DNA from: SHLQ01 sp964610745
GTDB taxonomy: Bacteria > Actinomycetota > Acidimicrobiia > Acidimicrobiales > SHLQ01
Assembly (NCBI GenBank): GCA_964610745.1
Contig: CAZSYL010000014.1
Span: forward strand, 6,959-70,958
Direction of reading: 5' to 3'
Length of the DNA: 64,000 nucleotides
The notes below the pieces were generated by a model, which made no database searches, was not told where the DNA came from, and saw nothing but the letters and a program-made list of their open reading frames with translations. Shown piece after piece: positions 43,174 through 52,348 of the stretch. Position numbers and translations under genes: made by a program. Within the stretch, counting starts at the first letter, position 1; every line of letters begins with the position of its first letter.

Positions 43174-44115
43174 CTAGGGGGTCCAGCGAATGTCGAGTAG
43201 TTCTTCGCTGACCTTCCAGAGTTCTTTGCCTACGACCGGGTCCATTGCAAAGTTCCCGGCAACATCGGAGTCGCTGATCTTGCCGCGAGCGTCGCCCGGC
43301 CCGGTCGGACCGTAGTAGCCGCCACCGCGCGCTTCGGTTCCTGCTGCAGCCAACACGAGCGGTTGGGATCCGCGCTCGGCCGACTGGGCCAGAAGCTTGT
43401 TGCTGAGCTTGTAGATCTTCGGCCAGATACCGGTCGGGCCGGTGGTCTGAAGGTTCGTGCTCGAATAGCCCGGATGGCAGCTGATCGAATCCACCGCGCT
43501 GCCCGCGGCCTCTAACCGTCGTTGCAACTCGATTCCGTAGACGAGGTTTGCGAGCTTCGACTGTTGGTAGGCGGTCGTTGGCGAATAGTTGCTGCGCATC
43601 ATGATGTCATCGAAATGGATCTTTGCTGGCGGCTTGTGCGCAATGCTCGAGACCGGCACGATTCGGCCACTGCGAGCCTCCACAAGATCGAACAACAGAT
43701 GGTTCATGAGGAAGTGTCCGAGGTGGTTCGTCCCGAACTGCATCTCAAAGCCGTCTGCGGTCTTCTGTTCGGGAGTCTGCATGATGCCGGCGTTGTTGAC
43801 GATCGCATCGAGTCCGTCGGTTGCTGCTCGAACAGCTTCGGCGGCCGCTCGAATCGACGCGGTGTCGGCAAGGTCGATCTTGATGAACTCGACGCGACCT
43901 GCGCTGCTGGATCCTTCCAGCCTCGCTACTGCACCGCGTCCTCGACCTTCATTTCGTGAACCCACGAGCACGTCAGCATTGCGGGAGCGCAGGTATTTCG
44001 CTGCTTCGAACCCAATGCCTGAGTTTGCCCCGGTGATGAAGTAACTCTTGCCCGTCAGGTCAGGGAGTCGATCTGGAGTCCAATCCTCGAACCCGCTGGC
44101 GAACGTCTTTGCCAT
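43174..44115 (-). CDS. Short-chain dehydrogenase (retinol-dehydrogenase-like)
   Basis: This 313-residue SDR has the NAD(P) motif TGANSGIGFEAA (about residues 29-40), NNAGIM, the catalytic YQQSK and the following CHPGYSSTNLQ. This is the layout of the RDH/WW-oxidoreductase-like actinobacterial SDRs. The Arg after the second strand (VGSRNEGRG) suggests NADP preference. The substrate is unknown. Confidence 0.92.
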   Translation of the reverse strand: MAKTFASGFEDWTPDRLPDLTGKSYFITGANSGIGFEAAKYLRSRNADVLVGSRNEGRGRGAVARLEGSSSAGRVEFIKIDLADTASIRAAAEAVRAATDGLDAIVNNAGIMQTPEQKTADGFEMQFGTNHLGHFLMNHLLFDLVEARSGRIVPVSSIAHKPPAKIHFDDIMMRSNYSPTTAYQQSKLANLVYGIELQRRLEAAGSAVDSISCHPGYSSTNLQTTGPTGIWPKIYKLSNKLLAQSAERGSQPLVLAAAGTEARGGGYYGPTGPGDARGKISDSDVAGNFAMDPVVGKELWKVSEELLDIRWTP

Positions 44116-44172
44116 GTTTGGCGTCCTCTCGTCGATGCCAAACTGTAGCCAGCCCGTGAGCCGGCTCGAGGC

Positions 44173-47100
44173 TCACGACGTCTGGAGCGTTCTCAGTCGG
44201 GCGAGCTCGCTGCGATATTGCTCGACGTTGCGCAGTTTGATGTCTTCGTAACCCCGCACCATGTCGGGAAGCTCGGCGAGCGCAATGACGTCGTCGAGGG
44301 TCTCCGCGGACAAGCTGTCCAAGCTGGCCAATATTGCTTCGCGGTACTCTTCGGCGAGGACCTGTTCGACACGGCGAACCTCCGCCCTGCTAAAGGGGTC
44401 GACCGCTGTGCCGCGGAGTCGCTTTCCTTTCGCGAGGACTTCGATCGCCGGTGTCGCCCATGTCCCGATGCTGATCTTTCGGTCGATACCGAGGGCTCGC
44501 AACATGGGCGGATGGAGCTTCCAAGCCACGGTTCCGGTCGAGCCGGCGAGTTCGTTCGCCTCATCGAGCCCGCCGTCGAGGACCATTAGTCGTGCTACCT
44601 CGTACTCGTCCTTGTATGCGGTCAGCTTGAAGAGGCCAGCAGCAACCGCATCGAGCAGGGTGTCTTCGTCATGGATTGGACGCTCTGCACTAGTGATCTG
44701 TTCAAGCGTGTCGAACCACTGGTGCGCAGTCGAGTCGTCCCCCCACGCAGCAAGCTCTCCGGCAAACATTGAGAGCTGGTCTCGACGAGGGCCATCGACC
44801 CCAAGCTGGTCGAGTCGCGCGCTGAAGTGCTCGATCGGAACTGGGGAGTCATCGACACTGCCTGCGGCTCGGGCGACGGCGTCAGGGTCGACGATTTGGC
44901 GGCGACCCCACCGGAACGCTGCGATGTTGGCTGCGACCGCGGTCCCGTTTAATGCAATGGCTTGTTCGATGTGTTCGGGATCGATCGGTAGCACTCCTGC
45001 TTGGACCGCCATCCCCACGACGAAGATGTTTGCGGTCGTCGCCGTACCGAAGAGGTCGGTGACGATCTGTTGTGCATCTGCCCAGTGGTGCCCAGCTCGG
45101 GTTCGCTCCCCGATGTGCGCACCGAGCGTTGTCGGCTCTGGCATCTGTAGGGAAGGGTCGAGGATCATTCCGCTCGTTGGAACCGCGCTGGTCGAACCCA
45201 CGACATGTGTTGCATCAACATCGCTGGTCAGGTCACCCTTCACCGATGCTGCGACCAGCTGATCGAAGGCGAGCAGAAGCGATGCCTGACCTTCGCCGAG
45301 ACGGTTCGTGTAGGCCGCCCGCTCCTTCGAGAGCCGAATGTCGCTGACGACGGGACCGGCCTTTTGTGAGAGCCCGATCTGATCGAGGCCACGTACGTGG
45401 TAGCCGTCGAGCATTGCCGCCGTTCCCAGTATCTGACTGACGGTGACGACGCCGGTTCCACCGATGCCGGTGATTCGCATGGCGAAGTCCGTCTCGTCGA
45501 CCAACCTTGTCGGCTCGACGAAATCATCCTCGATCGCGAGAGGATCGACCTGCGCTGGTGCGGTTTCCTTTGTTGCAACTGTTGGCCTACGGCGGTTTCG
45601 CAGCTTCGTCGTCACCTTCGAAAGCGTCTTGTCGAGCAGCGATGGGTTGGCCTTTGGCTGGGTGACTGTCATGAACGATGGACAATCACCCTCCAGGCAG
45701 CTGAAATCGAGGTTGCAGGTTGTCTGGTCGATCTCGGTCTTGCGGCCGAACGGCGTCGAGACAGGATGTACCGACAGACAGTTGCTGACCTGCCCGCAGT
45801 CGCCGCAACCTTCACAGATTCGCTGATTGATCACTACGCGCTTGTTCGGTGTTTCGATCAGGCCTCGCTTTCGAGCTCGGCGCGCCTCAGCAGCACATGC
45901 CTGATCGTGGATGAGCACGGTCACCCCAGGCACCTTGGCCAACAGCTCTTGAGCCTCGATCAAACGAGTTCGATCCCAGACCTCGACGCCCTTCGGCAAT
46001 CGTTTGTACGAGTCGTTCTTTGGGTCGTCGGAAGTGATCAGAACCTGGTTGACGCCCTGGTTCAGCAACACCGTTGCCACCGCAGGTACGTCGAGCTGGC
46101 CTTCAGGGTCCTGGCCACCGGTCATTGCCACCGTGCCGTTGTAGAGGAGTTTGTAGGTGATGTTCTTGCCCGAGGCGATTGCAGCCTGGACGGCGAGGCC
46201 ACCCGAGTGAAAGTAGGTGCCGTCGCCAAGATTCTGAAAGAGGTGTGGCCGTTCAATGAAGTCGGCCATGCCGATCCATTGCGTGCCTTCATTGCCCATC
46301 GCGGTGAGACCGACGATGTCTCCAATTCGGTCCTCATCCAAGAAGATGGACATGGTGTGACAACCCACGCCCGCTCCGACCAGAGAACCGTCCGGCACCT
46401 CGGTGCTGCGATTGTGTGGGCAGCCCGAGCAAAAGGCCGGAGCGCGTTGTACCGAGAACGCGAGCGGGATCTTGACTCGCTTGGGCTTTGCAGGAACGAG
46501 TCGGTCGATGAGCTTGGGCTCTAGACGCTTTCGGATCGGTCCGACCAGGCCATCGGCGTCGAGCGATCCCCACGCAGGCAACAGCGTCGAGCCGTCAGCA
46601 CTCTGTTTGCCGACGACGACGGGACGATCCGTGAGCGCGTACAGCGCATCTTTGATGTTGAGCTCGAGGATTGGCTGCTTTTCTTCGATGACGAAAACTT
46701 CCTTGAGCCCTTTTGAGAACGACACGATCGTCTCGGGGTTGAACGGCATGGGCATGCCCATCTTCAACAGTCGGATGCCCGCGCTCGCGATCTCATCATC
46801 GGTTTTGAGCCCGAGCCGTGACAGCGCCTCTCGGACCTCTCGGTAGGTAATGCCCGATGCCACGATGCCGATCCAGGCGTCCGCGGGATTCACGGTGGCG
46901 TGATTGAGTCTGTTCTCTGCGGCGTATGTGCGGGCAAGTTCATAACGCACCTCGATGATCTCTCGCTCAAGGTCAAGCGTGTGCGGCGTTAGCAACGCTC
47001 CGTCTGGCATGTGCTCGTAGGGCTGGCCGTTGTGGAGTGGCATCACAGGCTGAACTCGATCGGGGTCGAGCTCGATACTGGCGGTCGCGTCGGCGACGTC

Positions 47101-47709
47101 GGCGACGATCTTCAGTGCGCTCCAGAGTCCGGTCGCTCGAGAGAGCGCAATGCAGTGGCGTCCGAGGTCGAGCGCCTCGCCCGGGTCGCCGGGATAGAGC
47201 ACTGGCATGTGCATGTCGGAGAGGAGCCCTGCCGACGATGATGGCAGGCTCGAGGACTTTGCGTTTGGGTCATCGCCGACGAGCGCGACGACTCCACCTA
47301 GCCGAGAGGTCCCCGCAAACACGGCATGTCGTAGCGCATCTGCGGCACGGTCGACGCCCGGGGCCTTGCCATACCAAATGCCGACGACTCCGTCGTAGAT
47401 GGCGTCGGATTGGGCAGCGGCCAGCTGAGACCCCATGACCGCGGTCGCCGCGTACTCTTCGTTCATTCCCTGAGCGAATTTGATCGGCAGATCGGGTGTG
47501 CTTCGGGCGGCCTTCTTCACTGCCTTGCCGAAGCCGCCGAGTGGCGAACCCTGATAGCCCGAGACGAATGAGGCGGTCGAGTGGCCCGCTCGTCGATCTG
47601 CCCGCAGCTGCTCTCCAGCGAGCCGAGCTAGCGCATCGATTCCGGTGAGAAACACGACACCGTCGTCCTGCACGTAGCGGTCGGTGAGGTCGTAATCGAG
47701 AATCGCCAT
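44173..47709 (-). CDS. Fused indolepyruvate ferredoxin oxidoreductase
   Basis: This 1,178-residue single-chain IorAB-type enzyme oxidatively decarboxylates aryl or branched 2-oxo acids to acyl-CoA, reducing ferredoxin. In order it has an IorA-like alpha part (residues 20-430), a TPP domain (GAGVGCHTMSIFLDEDRIG, then MGNEGTQWIGMADF), a 4Fe-4S site CEGCGDCGQVSNC near residue 632, and an IorB-like gamma domain (MRITGIGGTGVVTVSQILG, near 765). A C-terminal domain of about 200 residues follows. The divergent Lrp regulator suggests control by amino acids. Confidence 0.94.
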   Translation of the reverse strand: MAILDYDLTDRYVQDDGVVFLTGIDALARLAGEQLRADRRAGHSTASFVSGYQGSPLGGFGKAVKKAARSTPDLPIKFAQGMNEEYAATAVMGSQLAAAQSDAIYDGVVGIWYGKAPGVDRAADALRHAVFAGTSRLGGVVALVGDDPNAKSSSLPSSSAGLLSDMHMPVLYPGDPGEALDLGRHCIALSRATGLWSALKIVADVADATASIELDPDRVQPVMPLHNGQPYEHMPDGALLTPHTLDLEREIIEVRYELARTYAAENRLNHATVNPADAWIGIVASGITYREVREALSRLGLKTDDEIASAGIRLLKMGMPMPFNPETIVSFSKGLKEVFVIEEKQPILELNIKDALYALTDRPVVVGKQSADGSTLLPAWGSLDADGLVGPIRKRLEPKLIDRLVPAKPKRVKIPLAFSVQRAPAFCSGCPHNRSTEVPDGSLVGAGVGCHTMSIFLDEDRIGDIVGLTAMGNEGTQWIGMADFIERPHLFQNLGDGTYFHSGGLAVQAAIASGKNITYKLLYNGTVAMTGGQDPEGQLDVPAVATVLLNQGVNQVLITSDDPKNDSYKRLPKGVEVWDRTRLIEAQELLAKVPGVTVLIHDQACAAEARRARKRGLIETPNKRVVINQRICEGCGDCGQVSNCLSVHPVSTPFGRKTEIDQTTCNLDFSCLEGDCPSFMTVTQPKANPSLLDKTLSKVTTKLRNRRRPTVATKETAPAQVDPLAIEDDFVEPTRLVDETDFAMRITGIGGTGVVTVSQILGTAAMLDGYHVRGLDQIGLSQKAGPVVSDIRLSKERAAYTNRLGEGQASLLLAFDQLVAASVKGDLTSDVDATHVVGSTSAVPTSGMILDPSLQMPEPTTLGAHIGERTRAGHHWADAQQIVTDLFGTATTANIFVVGMAVQAGVLPIDPEHIEQAIALNGTAVAANIAAFRWGRRQIVDPDAVARAAGSVDDSPVPIEHFSARLDQLGVDGPRRDQLSMFAGELAAWGDDSTAHQWFDTLEQITSAERPIHDEDTLLDAVAAGLFKLTAYKDEYEVARLMVLDGGLDEANELAGSTGTVAWKLHPPMLRALGIDRKISIGTWATPAIEVLAKGKRLRGTAVDPFSRAEVRRVEQVLAEEYREAILASLDSLSAETLDDVIALAELPDMVRGYEDIKLRNVEQYRSELARLRTLQTS

Positions 47710-47878
47710 GGGTTCACCTGTTCGTGGATTTTGCGGTTGGTTACCTCCTATTGAAGATTATGTATGGATAAATAGGTAGGGATTCGAATATAATTCTGTA
47801 AGGAGCATCATTGTTGCATTAATGAATGAATTGCTACTCTGAGTAGACCCGGATACCGAACGTTACGGAGGTCACATC
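47710..47878. promoter_or_regulatory. AT-rich divergent control region for IOR and Lrp genes
   Basis: This 169-bp gap is much richer in A and T than its surroundings. On the plus strand TATAAT lies at 47789-47794. A palindromic CATTAATG is followed by ATGAATGAATT just downstream, close to sequences Lrp proteins bind. GGAGG precedes the lrp GTG. On the minus strand AGGTGAA precedes the IOR ATG. Confidence 0.5.
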
Positions 47879-48346
47879 GTGGAGCGGTTGAAGTCCGAGG
47901 CTGACTACACACTGACCGCTGAGCTACAGCGCGACGCCAGACAGACGAACAGGGCGCTTGCCCAAAAGACTGGCTTGGCACCATCGACGACGTTGGCGAG
48001 GGTGCGAGATCTCGAAGCCAACGGAGTGATCGACGGCTACCATGCATCGGTCGATCTGGCTGCGCTCGGTCGTCCGATCCAAGCGTTGGTGTTTGTTCGG
48101 TTGCGGCCCAAAAACGAGGACGTGGTCAACTCGTTTATCGACGCCATCTGGGAGCTACCCGAGGTCATCAGCATCGATCTGATTAGCGGAGTTGAAGACG
48201 TGGTTATTCACCTCGCCGTCCCCGATGTCGAGGCACTCAACCGTGTTGTGTTGTCCAAGATAAGCAATAGGGAAGGGGTGTTCGACGAGCGGACATCGTT
48301 GCTTTTCGGGCATCGCCGAAAGACCGTGATCGAACCGCTCGGCTGA
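47879..48346 (+). CDS. Lrp/AsnC-family regulator
   Basis: This is a 155-residue protein with a GTG start and GGAGG 8 nt upstream. Helix-turn-helix: TAELQRDARQTNRALAQKTGLAPSTTLARVRDLEANGVI. The RAM domain begins near residue 65 (IQALVFVRLRPKNEDVVNSF) with the ligand-site strand VEDVVIHLAV. It is divergent from the indolepyruvate oxidoreductase and probably controls it according to aromatic or branched amino acids. Confidence 0.92.
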   Translation: MERLKSEADYTLTAELQRDARQTNRALAQKTGLAPSTTLARVRDLEANGVIDGYHASVDLAALGRPIQALVFVRLRPKNEDVVNSFIDAIWELPEVISIDLISGVEDVVIHLAVPDVEALNRVVLSKISNREGVFDERTSLLFGHRRKTVIEPLG

Positions 48347-48356
48347 CCGGGGTTCC

Positions 48357-49229
48357 TCAGCTGGGCGGACGAAGTACGAGGACGGGGGTGTTTGCCTTGT
48401 ATGCCTCGTAATCGGGCTGACCACCCCATTTCTTATCCGCTCGTCGTTCGAGCATCGGCAGGCCGCTGATCCGCGTAAGCAGCACGGTCACAAAGAGGGG
48501 GGAGATAAGCGTGACGAACTGCCACCCGCTCAGCGCCGGGAGCACCATGATGGCCATACCGGTCCAAAGGGCGATCTCGCCAAAATAGTTAGGGTGGCGC
48601 GACCACCGCCACAGTCCAACGTTGATGAACTTGCCATCGTTCGCGGACTCCTTTTTGAATGCCGATTTTTGCGCGTCCGAAACCGCCTCGACGCCGAACC
48701 CGATCACCCACACGATGAGGCCAACCACCCCGAGGATTCCGAAATTGGTCTTGGCCCCCGACGTCATGGCAGCGAGGGCCGCTCCTGCGGTAAGCGTGAT
48801 CCACAGTCCTTGAAGCATCCACGCCATCAAGAAGCGAATCCAGCTCTGCTTGATTTGATCGAATCTTCGATCGCCATTGGATCTACGGACTCGTCTGAAC
48901 AGGAAGCTGCCGAGGCGCCCAGCCCATATGAAGATCAAAAGCGCGGCGATCATCGTTCGGGCATCGCGCACGTCGGCGGTGATGAGCGCGACCGCCGTGA
49001 CCGTGATGTACGTGATCGATCCGGTGACGTCGTAGTAGTGGTCGGTGCGAGCTAGGTACGAGGGGATGAACACCGCGATGTTCATCCCGAAGGCAATGAT
49101 CGTGAGAAGCGTGAATGACTTCAGGCCGCCGACCGACTCTCCACCATCAGCCCCAGCAAACGCGAAGATGACTCCGAGGACCGTGATGATGGCGATGCCG
49201 GTAGCCGCTACGCGTTCTGCCTTGTTCAC
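48357..49229 (-). CDS. DUF1295 membrane protein (steroid-reductase-like)
   Basis: This is a 290-residue multi-pass protein with a GTG start. The C-terminal motif LWRWSRHPNYFGEIALWTGMAIM is the hallmark of DUF1295/ICMT-like enzymes, related to steroid 5-alpha-reductase and isoprenylcysteine methyltransferases. About seven helices are predicted. The ending GGQPDYEAYKANTPVLVLRPP is also typical. It follows the FAD oxidoreductase by 11 bp, so both may act on the same lipid. Confidence 0.88.
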   Translation of the reverse strand: MNKAERVAATGIAIITVLGVIFAFAGADGGESVGGLKSFTLLTIIAFGMNIAVFIPSYLARTDHYYDVTGSITYITVTAVALITADVRDARTMIAALLIFIWAGRLGSFLFRRVRRSNGDRRFDQIKQSWIRFLMAWMLQGLWITLTAGAALAAMTSGAKTNFGILGVVGLIVWVIGFGVEAVSDAQKSAFKKESANDGKFINVGLWRWSRHPNYFGEIALWTGMAIMVLPALSGWQFVTLISPLFVTVLLTRISGLPMLERRADKKWGGQPDYEAYKANTPVLVLRPPS

Positions 49230-49240
49230 TCATTTACCTC

Positions 49241-50677
49241 TCAAGAGAAGACCTTTGACAGGACGCGTTCAGCCGCGCCCTTACCAGCCATGCCATGGAC
49301 CGCAGCGCCTGGAGTCGTGCTGGCGCTGGCCAGGAAGATGCTGTCGTCTGCGGTGTCGAACGGATGGGCCTGGACCATCGGCCGAGCAAATAGCTGGGCG
49401 CCGGCGTGACTTCCGCCGCCGATGTCTCCGCCGACCAGGTTCATGTTCGTTGCTTCAAGCATGGGAGTTGAGGTGCAATATCTGGCCCGAACGACATCGC
49501 GGAACCCGGGGGCGAAACGTTCGAGCTGCGATTCGATGGCAGTGGTCTGATCGACCGTCGACCCGTTCGGAACATGGCAGTACACCCAAGCGGTGTGTTT
49601 ACCCGTGGGCGCACGGCTTGGGTCGAACAGAGTGTGTTGCGCCACAAGCACAAATGGTTGCTCCGCGTGCTTTCCTGCCGCTACCTCGGCTTCGGCCTTT
49701 TCGATCTCGTCGAGTGAGCCGCCGACATGAACCGTCCCTGCTTCGGCCACCTCGGCGTTGGCCCATGGGATTGGTTCGTCGAGCGCATAGTCGATCTTGA
49801 ACACCCCCGGTCCGTAGTTCCACTTCGTGAGTTTCTTCCGGTACGAAGCTGGAAAGCGGCTGCCCGCAATCGAGTCGAGCTGGTGGGGGCCTATCGAAAA
49901 AATGGTGGCTCGGGCGGGCGGAATGTCGCTCATCGAGGCGACCGGTTCTCCGGTACGAATTTCACCGCCAAGACTTTCCAGGAGCGAGGCCATTGCATCG
50001 ATGATCGACTGGGCGCCGCCTGCTGGGAAACCCCATCCAACCGAATGGACGAGTGAGCCCAAAAGCAGACCAAACGTCGACGTGAAAGGCGCCGTGAGAG
50101 GCAAAATCGAATGTGCGGCATGGCCAGCGAACAAGCCCTGGGCTTCATCGCTGTTCCACAGGCGCCGTGCTGTTCGCGTTGCTGGTAGAGCTGCCGCAGC
50201 GCCCATGCGCACACCGACGACGGGGTGTGATGGGACCCGCAATAGCGGACGAAGCGCCAAGTCCATCAGCGCATCTGCGTTTTCGATCCAGGGTGAGAAG
50301 TAGCGGCGATAGCTTGGGCCATCGTCGGCAAGTCCCTCGATAGTGCGTTCGAAGTCCTGCCAGGCAATACCGGCTCGACCTCCGTCGAGCGGGTGGGCTG
50401 CCCCCGCGGGTGGTTGGATCCAGGTGAGACCATGCTCGGCGAGCTCACCGGCAATCTCCTCGAAAAATGGCGAGGCCTTGACCATTGGGTGGATTGCTGA
50501 ACCGAGGTCGTGAACGAAGCCAGGTTCGGTTAGTTCGCCAGATCGAGCAGCTCCGCCGATGGTGTTGTTTGCCTCGAGCACGATGACCGACTTGCCAGCC
50601 TTGGCCAGAGTGATCGCTGCGGCGAGCCCGTTTGGGCCAGAACCTACAACGACTGTGTCGACCCCATCCGATGTCAT
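49241..50677 (-). CDS. FAD-dependent oxidoreductase (phytoene-desaturase-like)
   Basis: This is a 478-residue protein. The dinucleotide motif VVVGSGPNGLAAAITLAKAGKSVIVLEANNTIGGAARS is at residues 8-45, and a C-terminal FAD-closing segment (ASASTTPGAAVHGMAGKGAAERVL) lies at the end. It belongs to the CrtI/PYROXD2-like group of uncertain substrate. It heads a two-gene unit with the DUF1295 protein. Confidence 0.9.
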   Translation of the reverse strand: MTSDGVDTVVVGSGPNGLAAAITLAKAGKSVIVLEANNTIGGAARSGELTEPGFVHDLGSAIHPMVKASPFFEEIAGELAEHGLTWIQPPAGAAHPLDGGRAGIAWQDFERTIEGLADDGPSYRRYFSPWIENADALMDLALRPLLRVPSHPVVGVRMGAAAALPATRTARRLWNSDEAQGLFAGHAAHSILPLTAPFTSTFGLLLGSLVHSVGWGFPAGGAQSIIDAMASLLESLGGEIRTGEPVASMSDIPPARATIFSIGPHQLDSIAGSRFPASYRKKLTKWNYGPGVFKIDYALDEPIPWANAEVAEAGTVHVGGSLDEIEKAEAEVAAGKHAEQPFVLVAQHTLFDPSRAPTGKHTAWVYCHVPNGSTVDQTTAIESQLERFAPGFRDVVRARYCTSTPMLEATNMNLVGGDIGGGSHAGAQLFARPMVQAHPFDTADDSIFLASASTTPGAAVHGMAGKGAAERVLSKVFS

Positions 50678-50737
50678 AACAAAAGCCTAGGTGCACCCAA
50701 CGCCCGTCGTCGGACGTTGCCGTGGAATGCTGGTCTG

Positions 50738-51661
50738 GTGACAATTCTCCTGAACCCCTGGGGTGAGCCGGGCGATTGGTTTGAGGCCATGACCACCCTG
50801 CTGCCGGACGAAGACATCGTCCTGTGGCCCGAGAACCCAGACCCAGCTGGCATCGAGATGCTCGTTGCGTGGCGCATGAAGCGGAGCGACCTCGCGACCT
50901 TCACGAACCTCCAGACGATCTTCTCGATGGGAGCCGGAGTTGACCAATGGTTGAAGGAAGGCTCGCCCGACGTCCAGTTAGTTCGGCTCGCCGACCCGGC
51001 AATGTCCGATGAGATGGCGGCGTACACGGTCCATTGGGTCACGCACTTTCAGCGGGGCTTTGACTCCTCCTATGACCCGACTGGCCCTGCACCTTGGGGG
51101 ATTAACACCGCACCGGTCTCGAACCAGTACCGGGTTGGACTGCTCGGTTTTGGCCAAATCGGGCGACGCATCGGGACGTCCTTTCGTGACCTCGGCTATC
51201 CAGTGCGTGCATGGACCCGTACCGGGGTCGATGACGATTGGGTCCGTTCGTACAGCGGCATCGACGAGCTCGAATCGTTTCTCGGTGACTGCGACGCGGT
51301 GATCAACATGTTGCCGAACACACCGATGACGCAAGGGTTGCTTACGAGCGAGCGCTTCGGACAGTTCAAACCCGGCGCGACCTTCATCAACATTGGACGC
51401 GGGACGGTCGTCGCCGACGATGCCGATCTACTCACTGCACTCGACGCCGGTTCGCTCGGTGCCGTCGTTCTCGACGTGACCAACCCGGAGCCACCCTCGG
51501 CGGACGCGCTCGTCTTTCAGCATCCAAAGATTCGAGTGACCCCACACATCTCGGGAATGACTCAAATGGCGACTGCTGCGAAACTCATCGCGGCGAACAT
51601 TTCTCGGATCCGCCGTGGTGAAGCGCCGTTTCCAACCGTCGACCGGTTGGCCGGCTACTAA
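50738..51661 (+). CDS. D-2-hydroxyacid dehydrogenase (GhrA-like glyoxylate/hydroxypyruvate reductase)
   Basis: This is a 307-residue protein. NAD motif VGLLGFGQIGRRIG is near residue 131. The catalytic triad of the family is in INIGRGTVV (Arg), VTNPEPP (Glu region) and TPHISGMT (His). The SMGAGVDQWL segment matches GhrA. The GTG at 50738 is preferred. It would reduce glyoxylate or hydroxypyruvate. It is divergent from the FAD oxidoreductase by 60 bp. Confidence 0.9.
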   Translation: MTILLNPWGEPGDWFEAMTTLLPDEDIVLWPENPDPAGIEMLVAWRMKRSDLATFTNLQTIFSMGAGVDQWLKEGSPDVQLVRLADPAMSDEMAAYTVHWVTHFQRGFDSSYDPTGPAPWGINTAPVSNQYRVGLLGFGQIGRRIGTSFRDLGYPVRAWTRTGVDDDWVRSYSGIDELESFLGDCDAVINMLPNTPMTQGLLTSERFGQFKPGATFINIGRGTVVADDADLLTALDAGSLGAVVLDVTNPEPPSADALVFQHPKIRVTPHISGMTQMATAAKLIAANISRIRRGEAPFPTVDRLAGY

Positions 51662-51686
51662 CTGTTCGATTTGCCGAGAAAAAGGT

Positions 51687-51735
51687 CGACACCCCCGAGT
51701 GGCTGGGCCGAAGCCTGACCACCACGAGGGTGTCG
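51687..51735 (+). ncRNA. Nested hairpin, possible structured RNA
   Basis: CGACACCC (51687-51694) pairs with GGGTGTCG (51728-51735). Inside, GTGG pairs with CCAC and GGC-CGAA-GCC forms a further stem. It starts 25 bp after the GhrA-like gene. It could be a 3'-UTR structure or a small RNA. No known family was recognised. Confidence 0.3.
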
Positions 51736-51801
51736 GAAACAGTTTGAGGATCCACCCCTATCGATCGTTTCGGGAGTACCGTCCCGGTCAATAAGTGCTT
51801 T

Positions 51802-51842
51802 CACTGCCCGTCATACCCGGCAAGCCGGGGTGGCGGGCAGTG
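51802..51842 (+). terminator. Two-part hairpin after GhrA-like gene
   Basis: CACTGCCCG (51802-51810) pairs perfectly with 51834-51842. An inner CCCGGC-AA-GCCGGG stem stacks inside. The following CCGTTTAT is only weakly T-rich. It is a probable terminator of the GhrA-like transcript. Confidence 0.6.
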
Positions 51843-52121
51843 CCGTTTATCCCGTGCTGTCTAGTTTGACCTAATCAGCGTGGTCACGCCTCCACTTCCC
51901 TTCGAGTTTCCCACTCCGAGGAGCGGTTCCGTCGTTGTTCGTTGGGAGCGACACCAACCCCTCAGCACACTCCGGAGAGTGGGCCAGTGGGCGAGATGAA
52001 CTCTCTAACCTCTTCCAATCGGCGTCTCCTTGGCTTTCGCTTCGGCCCGTTCCGTTTGGCGTGGAGACACCATGCCCCGCGCGGTCGTGCAGCGTCAACT
52101 CGTTTTCCGAAATCCTCAGGG

Positions 52122-52183
52122 TTATCCCACAGATTTTTGGGTTTTCCTCAGAGGTGTGACATTTGTCAACAGCCCTGTCCACA
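52122..52183. other. Cluster of DnaA-box-like motifs
   Basis: TTGTCAACA (52163-52171) and CTGTCCACA (52175-52183) each differ by one base from the actinobacterial DnaA box TTGTCCACA and lie 12 bp apart. TTATCCCACAG (52122-52132) is a box with one inserted C. The patch is A/T-rich for this genome. No dnaA, dnaN or rpmH gene is near, so an origin role is uncertain. Confidence 0.35.
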
Positions 52184-52273
52184 GGAAACGCCTAGTTTCA
52201 ACGTTTCTGGGAAGCTCAAAAAGAATTTTGGGAATCTCGCGACTTCTTGGCACTCTCGGCCGTCCTTGTATCC

Positions 52274-52319
52274 GTAAGCACCGCAGGTATCCCGCCACCT
52301 GCGGTGCTTACCCATTTTT
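52274..52319 (+). terminator. Strong Rho-independent terminator
   Basis: GTAAGCACCGCAGGT (52274-52288) pairs perfectly with 52297-52311 over 15 bp, with an 8-nt loop, followed by CCATTTTT. It points along the plus strand and lies 30 bp before the convergent DUF1697 stop. Confidence 0.9.
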
Positions 52320-52348
52320 CGCCTCGCGTGGTTTGCGGGCGGTTGGCC

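Larger units (their letters stand above)
51662..52348. other. 687-bp non-coding region with hairpins and DnaA-box-like motifs
   Basis: No frame here looks like a gene. In order it holds a nested hairpin (51687-51735), a strong two-part hairpin (51802-51842), about 270 bp without clear structure, and an A/T-richer patch with three DnaA-box-like 9-mers (52122-52183). Last comes a strong terminator (52274-52311). The terminator is 613 bp from the nearest upstream gene end, which hints at an independent transcript ending there. Confidence 0.7.

Noticed and set aside
45397..46524. A 375-residue plus-strand frame opposite indolepyruvate oxidoreductase.
   Set aside because: Antisense shadow of a high-GC gene. 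The minus-strand protein has all domains of the family.
47780..47800. A tRNA T-loop-like string (GATTCGAATA).
   Set aside because: No acceptor or anticodon stem can be formed around it. It is part of an A/T-rich promoter region.
51942..52277. A 111-residue plus-strand frame in the non-coding region.
   Set aside because: Low-complexity composition, no ribosome-binding site, no motif, and it runs through the DnaA-box-like patch into the terminator stem.
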